Positions 7,964 through 15,902 of a DNA stretch of 19,121 nt are shown piece after piece. The stretch is from Bacteroidales bacterium (GTDB lineage: Bacteria > Bacteroidota > Bacteroidia > Bacteroidales > JAOZTL01). Each line of letters opens with the position of its first letter. The first letter of the stretch is position 1. The notes beneath the pieces were generated by a model. The model was not told the DNA's origin and did no database searches. It saw nothing but the letters and a program-made list of their open reading frames with translations. The stretch lies in the NCBI GenBank assembly GCA_029942205.1, contig JAOZTL010000006.1, positions 1 to 19,121 on the forward strand. The letters run 5' to 3'. The position numbers and the translations under genes are program-made.

Positions 7964-8920
7964 ATGACATTTGCTGAATTAACAGAAACCAAAGGTTGGA
8001 AAACCTTTATGGCAAAATTATACGGATTAGGAGCTGCAGTTGTTATTATCGGTGCCTTATTTAAAATTATGCACTGGCCAGGTGCTGGTCCTATGCTTGT
8101 TGTAGGTCTTGGTGTAGAAGCCGCCATTTTTGCATTTTCTGCCTTTGAGCCACTTCACGAAGAATTAGATTGGACATTAGCTTATCCAGAGTTAGTAGGA
8201 CTAGGTGATATGGATGAAATTCCAGTAGCAAATAAAAGAAAAGGAACAGAAATAACAACTTCTGGTGAAGCATTAGCCAAATTTGACGAAATGCTCGAAA
8301 AATCAGGTGGTGCTAATTTATTTGAAAAATTGGGAGACGGACTAACCGATCTTAACTCCAAAGTAGGTAATCTATCTGATATTTCTGATGCTGCACTCGT
8401 TACTAATGATTACACCAGTAACATGAAAGCTGCTTCAGAATCAGCAAGCCATTTGGCAGGAACATATACTGATTCAGTATCTAAAATTAATGAATCCACA
8501 GATCTATTTGTTGATTCTTACAAGCAATCGGCACAATCTCTAAACCATTCGGTTGAAAATTTAGCAGATTCTTATAATAAAACAACACAAGAAGTTAGTA
8601 ATGCAAATTCAGGTTTAGTTTCTGCTTACGAACGCCTATCAAACAGTATGAATATCGACTTCTCTGTATTAAAAGATGGAAATAACGAATATTCAGAAAA
8701 AGTAACCAGTTTAAACAAAAATTTATCTGCACTAAATGCCATTTTTGAAATGCAACTAAACGATGCAGATTTAGACAAAATGATGGATGATCTTCAAGGA
8801 TCTGTTACTGAATCAGGAAAATATCACTCTGAAATCACGAAGCTGGGTCAAAGACTCGAATCTCTCAACAACGTTTATGGAAATATGTTGGCAGCAATGA
8901 ATGTAAAACTAGATAATTAA
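7964..8920 (+). CDS. gldL: GldL/PorL, T9SS and gliding motor subunit
   Basis: GldL is the inner-membrane stator-like subunit that, with GldM, converts proton-motive force into motion for T9SS secretion and gliding. The 318-aa protein has two transmembrane helices at about 19-36 and 43-61, joined by KIMHWPGAG. The charged membrane residues match those known to matter in GldL: Lys34 and His37 in the loop, Glu52 in helix 2 (equivalent, by my alignment from memory, to Glu49 of Flavobacterium johnsoniae GldL) and Glu62. The cytoplasmic part from about 95 on is polar, Ser/Asn/Asp-rich and coiled-coil-like. It is longer than the roughly 215-residue F. johnsoniae protein and closer to PorL of Porphyromonas. 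It lies 39 nt before gldM. The ATG is preceded by an A-rich leader without a Shine-Dalgarno box. Confidence 0.97.
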   Translation: MTFAELTETKGWKTFMAKLYGLGAAVVIIGALFKIMHWPGAGPMLVVGLGVEAAIFAFSAFEPLHEELDWTLAYPELVGLGDMDEIPVANKRKGTEITTSGEALAKFDEMLEKSGGANLFEKLGDGLTDLNSKVGNLSDISDAALVTNDYTSNMKAASESASHLAGTYTDSVSKINESTDLFVDSYKQSAQSLNHSVENLADSYNKTTQEVSNANSGLVSAYERLSNSMNIDFSVLKDGNNEYSEKVTSLNKNLSALNAIFEMQLNDADLDKMMDDLQGSVTESGKYHSEITKLGQRLESLNNVYGNMLAAMNVKLDN

Positions 8921-8959
8921 GAAGAGTTAATTAAGTATTAACCTGAAAAATATAAATTT

Positions 8960-10507
8960 ATGGGTCACGGAAAAGAATCCCCTAGGCAGAAAATGATCGG
9001 TATGATGTACCTGGTCTTAACTGCACTATTGGCGTTGAACGTTTCGGCTGAAGTACTTAATGCTTTTATCTTAATTGATAATAGTTTGACAAAATCAGCT
9101 GAAAACTTTCAATCAAAAAACGAAGAAATATATTCAGAATTCGTTAAAGCACTCAGTGAATCTGGTGATAAAGTAAAACCTTTTAAAGATTTATCTGATG
9201 ACGTAAAAATAAAATCACAAGAACTTTTTGATGAAATTCAAAACCTGAAATTACTATTGGTACAAACAGCAGATGGACCAGAAGGTGATGTGAAAAATAT
9301 TGGTAAAAAAGATGATAACAATATTCCTGGACAATTAATGATTACAGAAGGTCGAGGCGAAGAGCTAAAAGAAAAAATAATAGTTCACCGAGGATACCTA
9401 CTTGCTATGATTAAAGATACTGCTAGATATAGTCCCATAGTAAAGGGAATCAATAGTAGTTTAAACACAGAGGATATTCTTGGTAATACAGGAGAAATGG
9501 TTCCTTGGGCATCTGCTAACTTTGATCATTTACCGCTAGCTGGTGTTATTGCTCTTATGTCGAAAATGCAGAGTGATGTGCGTAATGCTGAAGCTGAAAT
9601 ATTAAGTTATTTATTTGGTCAGATTGACGCTGGATCATTCAAATTTAATAAACTAGAAGCAATCGTAAATGCATCAACAAATTACGTTCTTAAAGGTAAT
9701 AAATACGAAGCACAAGTTTTTATAGCAGCATCGGATTCTACTATAGAACCAGAAATTGTTCTTGCAGGAGGAAGTAAACTTCCTATAACTGATGGTAAAG
9801 GGACATACACTGGAGCAACAGGGACAGTTGGTATCAAAACATGGAGTGGGGTTATAAAAATGAAATCACCTGCAACAGGTGAAATCCTTGAATTTCCTTT
9901 CAAATCGGAATACCAAGTAGCCGAAGCTGGTTTGGTTGTATCTCCTACAAAAATGAATGTTTTTTATGTTGGAGTAGAAAATCCCGTAGATATTTCAGTA
10001 GCAGGTGTGCCTGCTGATAAAATTACAGCTGGTATTTCTAGTGGTACTATCAAGCGAAAAGGAAAAGGCTATGTTGTTATTGTAAAGAAAAGAGGAACAG
10101 TAAAAGTTTCAGCAACTGCTGACTTTGGAGGCACCAAGAAGAACATGGGATCAAAAGTATTTAGAGTGAAAACAGTGCCCGATCCTGTTGCAAAAGTTGG
10201 TAATGACAAAAATGCAAAAGGTGGTATTATTGCTAAAAATATTCTTTTAGCTCAAAGTGGTGTAAAAGCTGACCTCGAAAATTTTGATTTTCAATTAAAA
10301 TATCGTATTACAGGTTTTACAGTTGGTGCAACAATTAAAGGATATGAAGAAGAAGAAGCCTCTTCCAACTCATTATTTACTAGCAGACAAAAAGCACTGA
10401 TTAAAAAGGTAAGTCCTGGTAAAAAAGTATATATAGAAAATATCAAAGCTAAAGGTCCTGACGGAACAACTAGAAAATTAGGAACTATTGCATTCAAACT
10501 CAGATAA
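8960..10507 (+). CDS. gldM: GldM/PorM, T9SS motor and periplasmic shaft
   Basis: GldM has one N-terminal membrane helix inserted in the GldL pentamer and a long periplasmic dimeric shaft of four domains that reaches the GldK/GldN ring. The 515-aa product starts MGHGKESPRQKMIGMMYLVL; Arg9 matches the conserved arginine thought to pair with the GldL membrane glutamate. The helix spans about 12-34 and is uncleaved. Residues 35-220 are mainly helical (domain D1). The remainder is beta-rich with many Lys-Gly turns, as in D2-D4, ending with GTIAFKLR. The next gene is gldN, separated by a 98-nt gap that contains a strong inverted repeat. Confidence 0.97.
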   Translation: MGHGKESPRQKMIGMMYLVLTALLALNVSAEVLNAFILIDNSLTKSAENFQSKNEEIYSEFVKALSESGDKVKPFKDLSDDVKIKSQELFDEIQNLKLLLVQTADGPEGDVKNIGKKDDNNIPGQLMITEGRGEELKEKIIVHRGYLLAMIKDTARYSPIVKGINSSLNTEDILGNTGEMVPWASANFDHLPLAGVIALMSKMQSDVRNAEAEILSYLFGQIDAGSFKFNKLEAIVNASTNYVLKGNKYEAQVFIAASDSTIEPEIVLAGGSKLPITDGKGTYTGATGTVGIKTWSGVIKMKSPATGEILEFPFKSEYQVAEAGLVVSPTKMNVFYVGVENPVDISVAGVPADKITAGISSGTIKRKGKGYVVIVKKRGTVKVSATADFGGTKKNMGSKVFRVKTVPDPVAKVGNDKNAKGGIIAKNILLAQSGVKADLENFDFQLKYRITGFTVGATIKGYEEEEASSNSLFTSRQKALIKKVSPGKKVYIENIKAKGPDGTTRKLGTIAFKLR

Positions 10508-10517
10508 AAAAGTTAGA

Positions 10518-10588
10518 GAGTTGTAAAATAATAGTGCATAAAAACAGTTATATAAGTAAGTTCGCACACTTAAATTATTTTACAACTC
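10518..10588 (+). repeat. Long hairpin between gldM and gldN
   Basis: GAGTTGTAAAATAAT (10518-10532) is the exact reverse complement of 10574-10588, a 15-bp perfect stem. It can be lengthened by GTGC (10534-10537) pairing with GCAC (10564-10567) inside, and TTAG (10513-10516) with CTAA (10591-10594) outside, across small bulges. The hairpin ends 17 nt before the gldN ATG. No T-run follows immediately, so it is not a standard terminator. A role in mRNA processing, stability or gldN translation is inferred. Confidence 0.75.
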
Positions 10589-10605
10589 AACTAAAAAATA
10601 AAAAA

Positions 10606-11451
10606 ATGAAAAGCTTATTAGTTACACTTATAGGAATATTGTTTTTGGTTACGCCTTCTTCTGCTCAAGATGTATTGAATGGTGCGTATCCAAAAACACA
10701 TTCTGATTCTCGACAGCCTGTTCCTTATCAGTTTTTGCGTGAAGCGGATATTATGTGGTCAAAAACTATTTGGCGAAAAATAGATTTACGTGAAAAACAA
10801 AATCTTCCTCTTTTTTATCCCAAAACACCAATGGATGGACGGATGAGTCTAATTGATTTATTGATGTGGGGTATAAAAAATCAAGGTATTACTGCTTACA
10901 ATCCAAGTGAATTGGATGAATTTGCATCGCAGCTTACCATGAAAGAGATTGAAGAACGCTTTGGGGCAAAAGAAACAACAGTATCCATAGAAAATCCTGA
11001 AACAGGTGAAATTGAAGAAAAAATAGTTCCTGGCAGTTACAATACTTTTGATGTCAAACAGTATTTAGTCAAAGAATTATGGTTTTTCGACAAACAGCGT
11101 TCTGTTATGGAAGTTCGTATTATAGGTATTTGTCCTATTCGTGAGTTTTATAAAGACGATGATATTGATCAAGAATTTGTTAAGTTTACAAAACTTTTTT
11201 GGGTTTATTTTCCCGAAACACGTAAAATATTTGCCAATCACGAAGTATTCAACGACAGAAGTGATGCAGAAAGACGTACTTTTGACGATATTTTCTTCAA
11301 ACGTAAATTTTCAAGCTTTATCGTACAAGAATCAAATACTTATGATAATCGCTTGATTGAAGAATATGCAATTGGTTTAGAGGGAATGTTGGAAGCAGAA
11401 AGAATTAAAGAAAGTATTCTTAATTTTGAGCAAGATCTTTGGGTCTATTAA
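10606..11451 (+). CDS. gldN: GldN/PorN, T9SS ring protein
   Basis: GldN is a soluble periplasmic protein that joins GldK in the T9SS ring. The start at ATG 10606 gives a clean signal peptide of about 21 residues (MKSLLVTLIG...SSAQ) and a mature protein beginning DVLNGAYP. An in-frame GTG at 10534 would put 24 extra residues in front and would start inside the gldM-gldN hairpin, so it is rejected. Family features seen: DIMWSKTIWRKIDLREKQN, LIDLLMWGIKNQGITAYNP, a YLVKELWFFDKQRSVMEVRI segment and a FWVYFPETRKI segment. The 281-aa length is normal for the family. It is the last gene before the intrinsic terminator. No gldO-like duplicate follows. Confidence 0.96.
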   Translation: MKSLLVTLIGILFLVTPSSAQDVLNGAYPKTHSDSRQPVPYQFLREADIMWSKTIWRKIDLREKQNLPLFYPKTPMDGRMSLIDLLMWGIKNQGITAYNPSELDEFASQLTMKEIEERFGAKETTVSIENPETGEIEEKIVPGSYNTFDVKQYLVKELWFFDKQRSVMEVRIIGICPIREFYKDDDIDQEFVKFTKLFWVYFPETRKIFANHEVFNDRSDAERRTFDDIFFKRKFSSFIVQESNTYDNRLIEEYAIGLEGMLEAERIKESILNFEQDLWVY

Positions 11452-11487
11452 TTCTCATCATAAAATAAATGAAATTTGTTTAATATA

Positions 11488-11515
11488 AAAGGTTACCTTC
11501 GGGTAGCCTTTTTTT
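11488..11515 (+). terminator. Rho-independent terminator closing the gld cluster
   Basis: AAAGGTTACC-TTCG-GGTAGCCTTT forms a 10-bp stem with one T-G wobble and a stable TTCG tetraloop, followed by T (the run covers 11509-11515). It lies 37 nt after the gldN stop codon and 12 nt before the next gene, so it separates gldN from the lipoprotein gene. Confidence 0.92.
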
Positions 11516-11527
11516 ATAACTTTAAAT

Positions 11528-12040
11528 ATGCAAAAAACAACTATTATTTTATCCCTATTGGTGCTTGTACTTTCTGGATGTAAGACACAAAAAATGAATC
11601 AAACCATGTTTGATGAACGTGTTCAAAAAACTATTTTGATTGGTGATGCCAACCGAAATGGATTACAGACAAATCCTTTCAATTCGTGGTTTGCTTCACA
11701 ATACGAAAGCTATTCGGTAGATAAACTTGCGCTAGAAGAACTAAACTTGGATGCACTACTAACAACGCAAATAACCATCGTTATGGGTACATGGTGTGGC
11801 GATAGCAAACGAGAAGTACCACGATTTTATAAAATACTTGATTATTTAGATTATGATTATTCCTTGTTGAAAATAATTGCTGTAGACCGAAATAAAACAG
11901 GAGGAAAACTGGATATTTCAGAGCTAAAAATAAAACGAGTTCCCACTTTTATTTTTTACAACGACAGTAAAGAAATTGGACGTATTATCGAAACTCCTAA
12001 AGAAAGCTTAGAGAAAGATTTAGCACGCATTGTTAAGTAA
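11528..12040 (+). CDS. Thioredoxin-fold lipoprotein with a single active-site cysteine
   Basis: This 170-aa protein has a lipoprotein signal (MQKTTIILSLLVLVLSGC, Cys18) and would sit on the periplasmic side of a membrane. The thioredoxin fold is shown by ITIVMGTWCGDSKREVPRF (82-100) and the cis-proline loop RVPTFIFY (137-144, Pro139). The usual CxxC is CGDS, with Cys90 alone and Ser93 in place of the second cysteine. Single-cysteine thioredoxin folds cannot complete a classic dithiol exchange; they act in glutathione-type, peroxidase-like or isomerase-like chemistry, or as binding proteins. The ATG is 12 nt after the terminator stem, so a promoter must overlap the terminator region or read-through must occur. 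Substrate is unknown; the link to the T9SS is only by position. Confidence 0.85.
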   Translation: MQKTTIILSLLVLVLSGCKTQKMNQTMFDERVQKTILIGDANRNGLQTNPFNSWFASQYESYSVDKLALEELNLDALLTTQITIVMGTWCGDSKREVPRFYKILDYLDYDYSLLKIIAVDRNKTGGKLDISELKIKRVPTFIFYNDSKEIGRIIETPKESLEKDLARIVK

Positions 12041-12112
12041 GTAACGCAAATTAAATAACATATATACTGAAATACTATCATAATTATAAATTTAAAACGT
12101 TTCTTTTCTGCC

Positions 12113-12132
12113 TGTTTTTATTCATAAAAACA
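12113..12132. repeat. AT-rich inverted repeat between convergent genes
   Basis: TGTTTTTAT-TC-ATAAAAACA is a perfect 9-bp inverted repeat in the 210-nt gap between the lipoprotein gene and the TonB receptor gene, which converge here. Neither strand has a good T-run after it, so I do not call it a terminator. Confidence 0.3.
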
Positions 12133-12214
12133 AACAAAAAATAATTCATTTTCTAAATCACAATTATAACAGCAATTCAGTATAACAGTTATAGCTTATT
12201 TAATTTATGTTACT

Positions 12215-12240
12215 AAAGTGCTTCGACCTTCTTTTTTAGT
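12215..12240 (-). repeat. Probable decayed repeat, copy D
   Basis: AAGTGCTTCGACCTTCTTTTTT on the plus strand differs from copy A (AAGGTCTTCGACCTTTTT) by a two-base swap in the first arm and extra bases in the T-run, and the flank no longer matches. It has the same orientation as copies A-C and lies just 3' of the TonB receptor gene. It may be a remnant or a chance match. Confidence 0.35.
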
Positions 12241-12250
12241 CTAACTCTAA

Positions 12251-14455
12251 TCATAATATCACACGAATACCGCCAAGAAAAGTAAATCCTAGTCTGTCGG
12301 CAAACCCGTATTCAGGAGATGTATTGTTTAAAATATTACGAGCTGTGAAATTAAAAGCTAGCTTCTTTTTCCAAACATACTCTGCTCGGAAATTCACATT
12401 TAAGCAAGCTTCTAAATCCACTACGCCTGCTAGCATGTGATAAAACGTTTGTTGGCTCGTTCCGATCATATCCACGTATACATTCCAATTGGCTAGTGGA
12501 TAGTACGTAAAATTTAAGCCACCATAAAAGTTTGGGGTTGTCTCGTGTTCCATGTCAAAATTATCAACAGAAAACAATACACCATTAAATTTCACATCGT
12601 GCAGCCAAGTATACTGATAAGTGCTCCAAATTTTGGTTTGTATTTTTTTACTCAACACCATGTTAGTACTTACCGATATGCCATATTGATAAGATTTTAA
12701 AGGAATATTTTCATACACAGAAAGTACTGTTGTATCATTAGCATTGGCAATTATTTCGGAACTAAATCCCGTATAATTTTCAGAAATTGAATGAAAAATT
12801 TCAAAATCAACTTGCATCCGTTTGTATAATTTTGAGCGATAACCAAGCTCAACCATATCAATCGTTAGCATATCCAAATCTTGATTTCCCTTTATTTCGA
12901 CGATTCTATCTACATTTTCGATGCGAATATTTGTATATAGTTCTGTAACAAAAGGACCTCGATTGGAACGAGAATAAACCAAACGAAGCAAATTCTTATT
13001 TTTTAGATTATACGAAGCTATAAACTGAAACGATAAATCGCCTTTTTGTTTTGCCTCAAAATAATTATAATTCAATGCCGCAATCATACGAATGGTCTTG
13101 AACAAAGAATAATCAGCACGCAACGAACTGGAATAGTAATAAATAGAGCGTTCGCCTCCAATGTAGCCTCCAATAGAATCTTCGTTTTGTATAAATTCAG
13201 AATCGTTATATTTAGACAAGTGCATACCAAAACCCGAACGCAAAGTAATACCCTTTAAATCAAATTGATAATCTAATTTTGCATTCAAAACCTCCATATC
13301 ATACTCAAATCCATACTCGCCTGTGTGTGCATTTTGATAGCCCGAAGTATAATCTAATTGTGTTTTTACGCCATAAACATCTGCCTTAAAATCAAAGTAA
13401 TGCGAGGTGCTTTTTCGAGTAGAAAGTGTACTTAATTTTTTATCCATAAATACCGTTTGGGCTTTAGACGTTTGCATGCCTGTCGCAAATTGAAAATCGA
13501 TATTTTTATTTTTACTATAAGACAAAAATACATTCGTAGCATATTTATCTATAGCTAAATCTGGTTCAGGAAAATGATCGGCTAAATAGGCAGAATCAAT
13601 AAAGTAGAGCGAGTCTAATGGCAAATATTCTTGTATTTCATTAATAAAAAATGTAGACGAAAAACGATCACGGTGTTCATGATTGGCTGTTATGCGTAAA
13701 TTTATGTCTTTTGCTATGTTGAAATTACTATATAAATTGAAAAAACGTGAATTTTGAGTGCCTATTTGTGCATTGGTTTCGATAATTGAGGTTTTTTCGA
13801 CATCTTTTTTGGTTATAAAATTAATTACTCCCGAAACGGCATTAGGTCCATACAAAGCTGCTGCTGGTCCTCGTATGATTTCTACTCGATCGATATCTAA
13901 AACACTCACTGGGAGAGTTTCCCAGAATACGCCTCCATTAAAATAATTATACACAATCCTCCCATCAATCATCACCAACATGCTCGTATTTTCTGAATAT
14001 GGTAAATCTTCGGCTGGTGGAACTTTATCGTTTCCTCTAATATACACAGAATAGTTGCCATTCGTTTTTTGTCGAACGAGCATTCCTGGGGCTAAACGTA
14101 ATATTTCGGCTAGACTGGTTATACCTGATTCTCGAATCTCTTTGTGTGTAATAACTGTGGTAGAAAGCGGAGAATTGAATGTTTTTTCTATTTTTTTTGA
14201 TGCTAAAATGACTTTGGGATTAAGTGCCAAAGCAAGCAAATCTTCAATTGATTTTAATTTGTATTGAGTAACTAATTGCTGCAATTTTTCTAATGGTAAT
14301 TCTAATAACAAATCATAACTCAAATCACTAATTTGCTCTATCGTTAGATTATCAATATCGATACTATCATTTTGGCTTTGAGATAATAATTCTTGTGAAA
14401 AAAAACTTAACCCTAATACAAAAATAAATAGTGTATAATAATTTGTACGTATCAT
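12251..14455 (-). CDS. TonB-dependent outer-membrane receptor
   Basis: This 734-aa protein should form a 22-strand outer-membrane barrel closed by a plug and powered by TonB. A signal peptide (1-26) is followed by a helical region (30-78) rich in Leu, Ile and Asp. The plug spans about 90-216: STTVITHKEIRESGITSLAE (98-117), LRLAPGM, VYIRGND, VMIDGRIVYNYFNGG, then IDRVEIIRGPAAALYGPNAV (188-207) and SGVINFITKK. The barrel follows and ends in a hydrophobic strand, GGIRVIL. No carboxypeptidase-regulatory-like N-terminal domain is present, and no SusD partner gene is beside it, so it does not look like a polysaccharide-utilisation receptor. The ligand is unknown. From memory, receptors with this type of N-terminus and plug are found beside YfiR proteins and sensor kinases in other phyla, as here. 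Its leader carries two repeat copies, B and C. Confidence 0.92.
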   Translation of the reverse strand: MIRTNYYTLFIFVLGLSFFSQELLSQSQNDSIDIDNLTIEQISDLSYDLLLELPLEKLQQLVTQYKLKSIEDLLALALNPKVILASKKIEKTFNSPLSTTVITHKEIRESGITSLAEILRLAPGMLVRQKTNGNYSVYIRGNDKVPPAEDLPYSENTSMLVMIDGRIVYNYFNGGVFWETLPVSVLDIDRVEIIRGPAAALYGPNAVSGVINFITKKDVEKTSIIETNAQIGTQNSRFFNLYSNFNIAKDINLRITANHEHRDRFSSTFFINEIQEYLPLDSLYFIDSAYLADHFPEPDLAIDKYATNVFLSYSKNKNIDFQFATGMQTSKAQTVFMDKKLSTLSTRKSTSHYFDFKADVYGVKTQLDYTSGYQNAHTGEYGFEYDMEVLNAKLDYQFDLKGITLRSGFGMHLSKYNDSEFIQNEDSIGGYIGGERSIYYYSSSLRADYSLFKTIRMIAALNYNYFEAKQKGDLSFQFIASYNLKNKNLLRLVYSRSNRGPFVTELYTNIRIENVDRIVEIKGNQDLDMLTIDMVELGYRSKLYKRMQVDFEIFHSISENYTGFSSEIIANANDTTVLSVYENIPLKSYQYGISVSTNMVLSKKIQTKIWSTYQYTWLHDVKFNGVLFSVDNFDMEHETTPNFYGGLNFTYYPLANWNVYVDMIGTSQQTFYHMLAGVVDLEACLNVNFRAEYVWKKKLAFNFTARNILNNTSPEYGFADRLGFTFLGGIRVIL

Positions 14456-14478
14456 AATTTTAGGTGAAATTAGCGTTT

Positions 14479-14537
14479 AGGTCTTCGACCTTTTTAATGT
14501 TGCTTACGCACTTGTGTAAAGCGACTATTATCAATGA
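14479..14537 (-). repeat. Dispersed palindromic repeat, copy B, in the TonB receptor leader
   Basis: The minus-strand core AGGTC-GAA-GACCT (14479-14491) with the preceding A-run and CGTAAGCAACATT is nearly identical to copy A 13.5 kb away. Weaker similarity continues to about 14537, including TTACACA and the TAGTC/TTGAT blocks. The core ends 24 nt before the receptor ATG, almost the same place as copy A relative to PBP1A. Confidence 0.7.
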
Positions 14538-14556
14538 TTTATTAAAAATAAATATA

Positions 14557-14610
14557 AGATCTTCGACTTTTTTAATACTACTTTCGTGTTTATCAAAAAA
14601 GAGACTCTGA
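14557..14610 (-). repeat. Dispersed palindromic repeat, copy C
   Basis: AAGTCGAAGATCTTA on the minus strand, preceded by an A-run and CGAAAGTAGTATT, is a diverged copy about 80 nt upstream of copy B in the same orientation, making a tandem pair in the gap between the PagL-like gene and the TonB receptor. The arms no longer pair fully. Confidence 0.5.
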
Positions 14611-14666
14611 AAAATAGTTATAAACTTAATTTTATCCACTCACTTACTATTAATTCAGGTTATCGT

Positions 14667-15896
14667 TTAAAATACCACCCCTGTACTCAATTCAACAAAA
14701 TCTGCTTGTCCAAAATTAGCATGAACAAATATGCCTGAGAAAGCATTAAATTTAGTATCGCTTCCAATAGGCTTCCAATAATAATTAAGCCCTATTCGCG
14801 AACTGGTGTATGTTTGTACAAACCGACTAAAATTATATGATCTCTCTTTGATGTCTGCATATTTTTTATAAAACGGATTATAAATATCCAGTCCTCCATA
14901 AGTCAATAAAGCCAATCGACCGAAAATAAATTCGTGTCCAATAAAATAACTTACAACTGACGATTTTAATGCTAAATCGGTATCATACAAATTATTTTCT
15001 TCGATATAATGCCGATAACTTTCATAATTTCGCAAAATAAACCCCGTGTGAAAATTACTTTTAAAACTGAGCACTTTGCTTAAGTATACGCTATACGTAT
15101 GCACCAAATATTTGGGAGTTCCTACTGGGTCGGTTGTTCCTGCAAATTCGTGTATCCCCACTCCTACTCGCAAATTAAGCTTTGTATCCCAAGTATTCTC
15201 AGTCACTTTCTTTTCCAACAAAACGGGTGAAGCCCGAAACTGATACTGTAAGCCGATTTTCAAGCTCGGTAAATTCAAACCCGCATTTGGGACTTGATAG
15301 TGCCCATTAGAGCTGTGCATGACCGAAAGTCCTATTTCTGCTGTTAATTTTTCATTTATTTGCCGATGCACAAAAAGAGAAGCTATCGACAAATTAGTGA
15401 TGTGAGAACCTATCAATATATTATAAGGATTGCTTATCGAGTCGTATGGCGTTTGATAGTATGAAAAACCCAAACCTACATTTATTTTCACATTCCACTT
15501 GTTTGTATTCAAGCTATTAAAAGTAATCGTAGGAATAAAACCCAAAACCATGCCCAACTCTTGCCTATTGCCCATTGTGCCATAAAAAAAAGAAACTCCC
15601 ACTTGTGGATAACCATAACTTTGATGCCACTCTTTTTGTCCTTTTGTCTGTGTTCCAAAATATATTTCTTCAACCATCGCCAAACTACGCTCAGGAAATG
15701 AATCCATATAGATATAATTATTTATTACCTGTCCAAAATGAGTACTTTCTTTCAGTATGAAATAAATTTCATTTGATTTTTTCGGCTCAATCAAATGCAG
15801 TTCTGCACCTAGCCGAACAGAGTCTTTCTCTTGAGAAATTCCTTGATTTAGCAAGAAAACATGAATTAACAATATGAAAATATTCTTTTTTAGCAT
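14667..15896 (-). CDS. PagL-like (acyloxyacyl hydrolase family) outer-membrane barrel
   Basis: PagL enzymes are outer-membrane barrels that remove the 3-O acyl chain of lipid A. This 409-aa protein has a signal peptide (1-21, ending GISQ). At 194-208 it has the family motif HSSNG....PNAGLN, which places the catalytic His194 and Ser196. The expected catalytic glutamate, 14 residues after the histidine in PagL as I recall it, is Asn208 here. At about 390 mature residues it is roughly twice the size of classical PagL: the N-terminal half up to about 225 matches the family. The rest (235-409) is further strand-like sequence ending in the hydrophobic ELSTGVVF. The start codon is 6 nt after the YfiR gene stop, so they are co-transcribed. 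I am sure it is an outer-membrane barrel, fairly sure of the family, unsure of activity. Confidence 0.75.
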   Translation of the reverse strand: MLKKNIFILLIHVFLLNQGISQEKDSVRLGAELHLIEPKKSNEIYFILKESTHFGQVINNYIYMDSFPERSLAMVEEIYFGTQTKGQKEWHQSYGYPQVGVSFFYGTMGNRQELGMVLGFIPTITFNSLNTNKWNVKINVGLGFSYYQTPYDSISNPYNILIGSHITNLSIASLFVHRQINEKLTAEIGLSVMHSSNGHYQVPNAGLNLPSLKIGLQYQFRASPVLLEKKVTENTWDTKLNLRVGVGIHEFAGTTDPVGTPKYLVHTYSVYLSKVLSFKSNFHTGFILRNYESYRHYIEENNLYDTDLALKSSVVSYFIGHEFIFGRLALLTYGGLDIYNPFYKKYADIKERSYNFSRFVQTYTSSRIGLNYYWKPIGSDTKFNAFSGIFVHANFGQADFVELSTGVVF

Positions 15897-15902
15897 AAAA
15901 AC

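Noticed and set aside
10534..10605. GTG start extending gldN upstream
   Set aside because: It would bury the signal peptide behind 24 polar residues and lies in the hairpin.
12113..12132. AT-rich inverted repeat as a bidirectional terminator for the convergent genes
   Set aside because: The stem has only two G-C pairs and no T-run follows on either strand.
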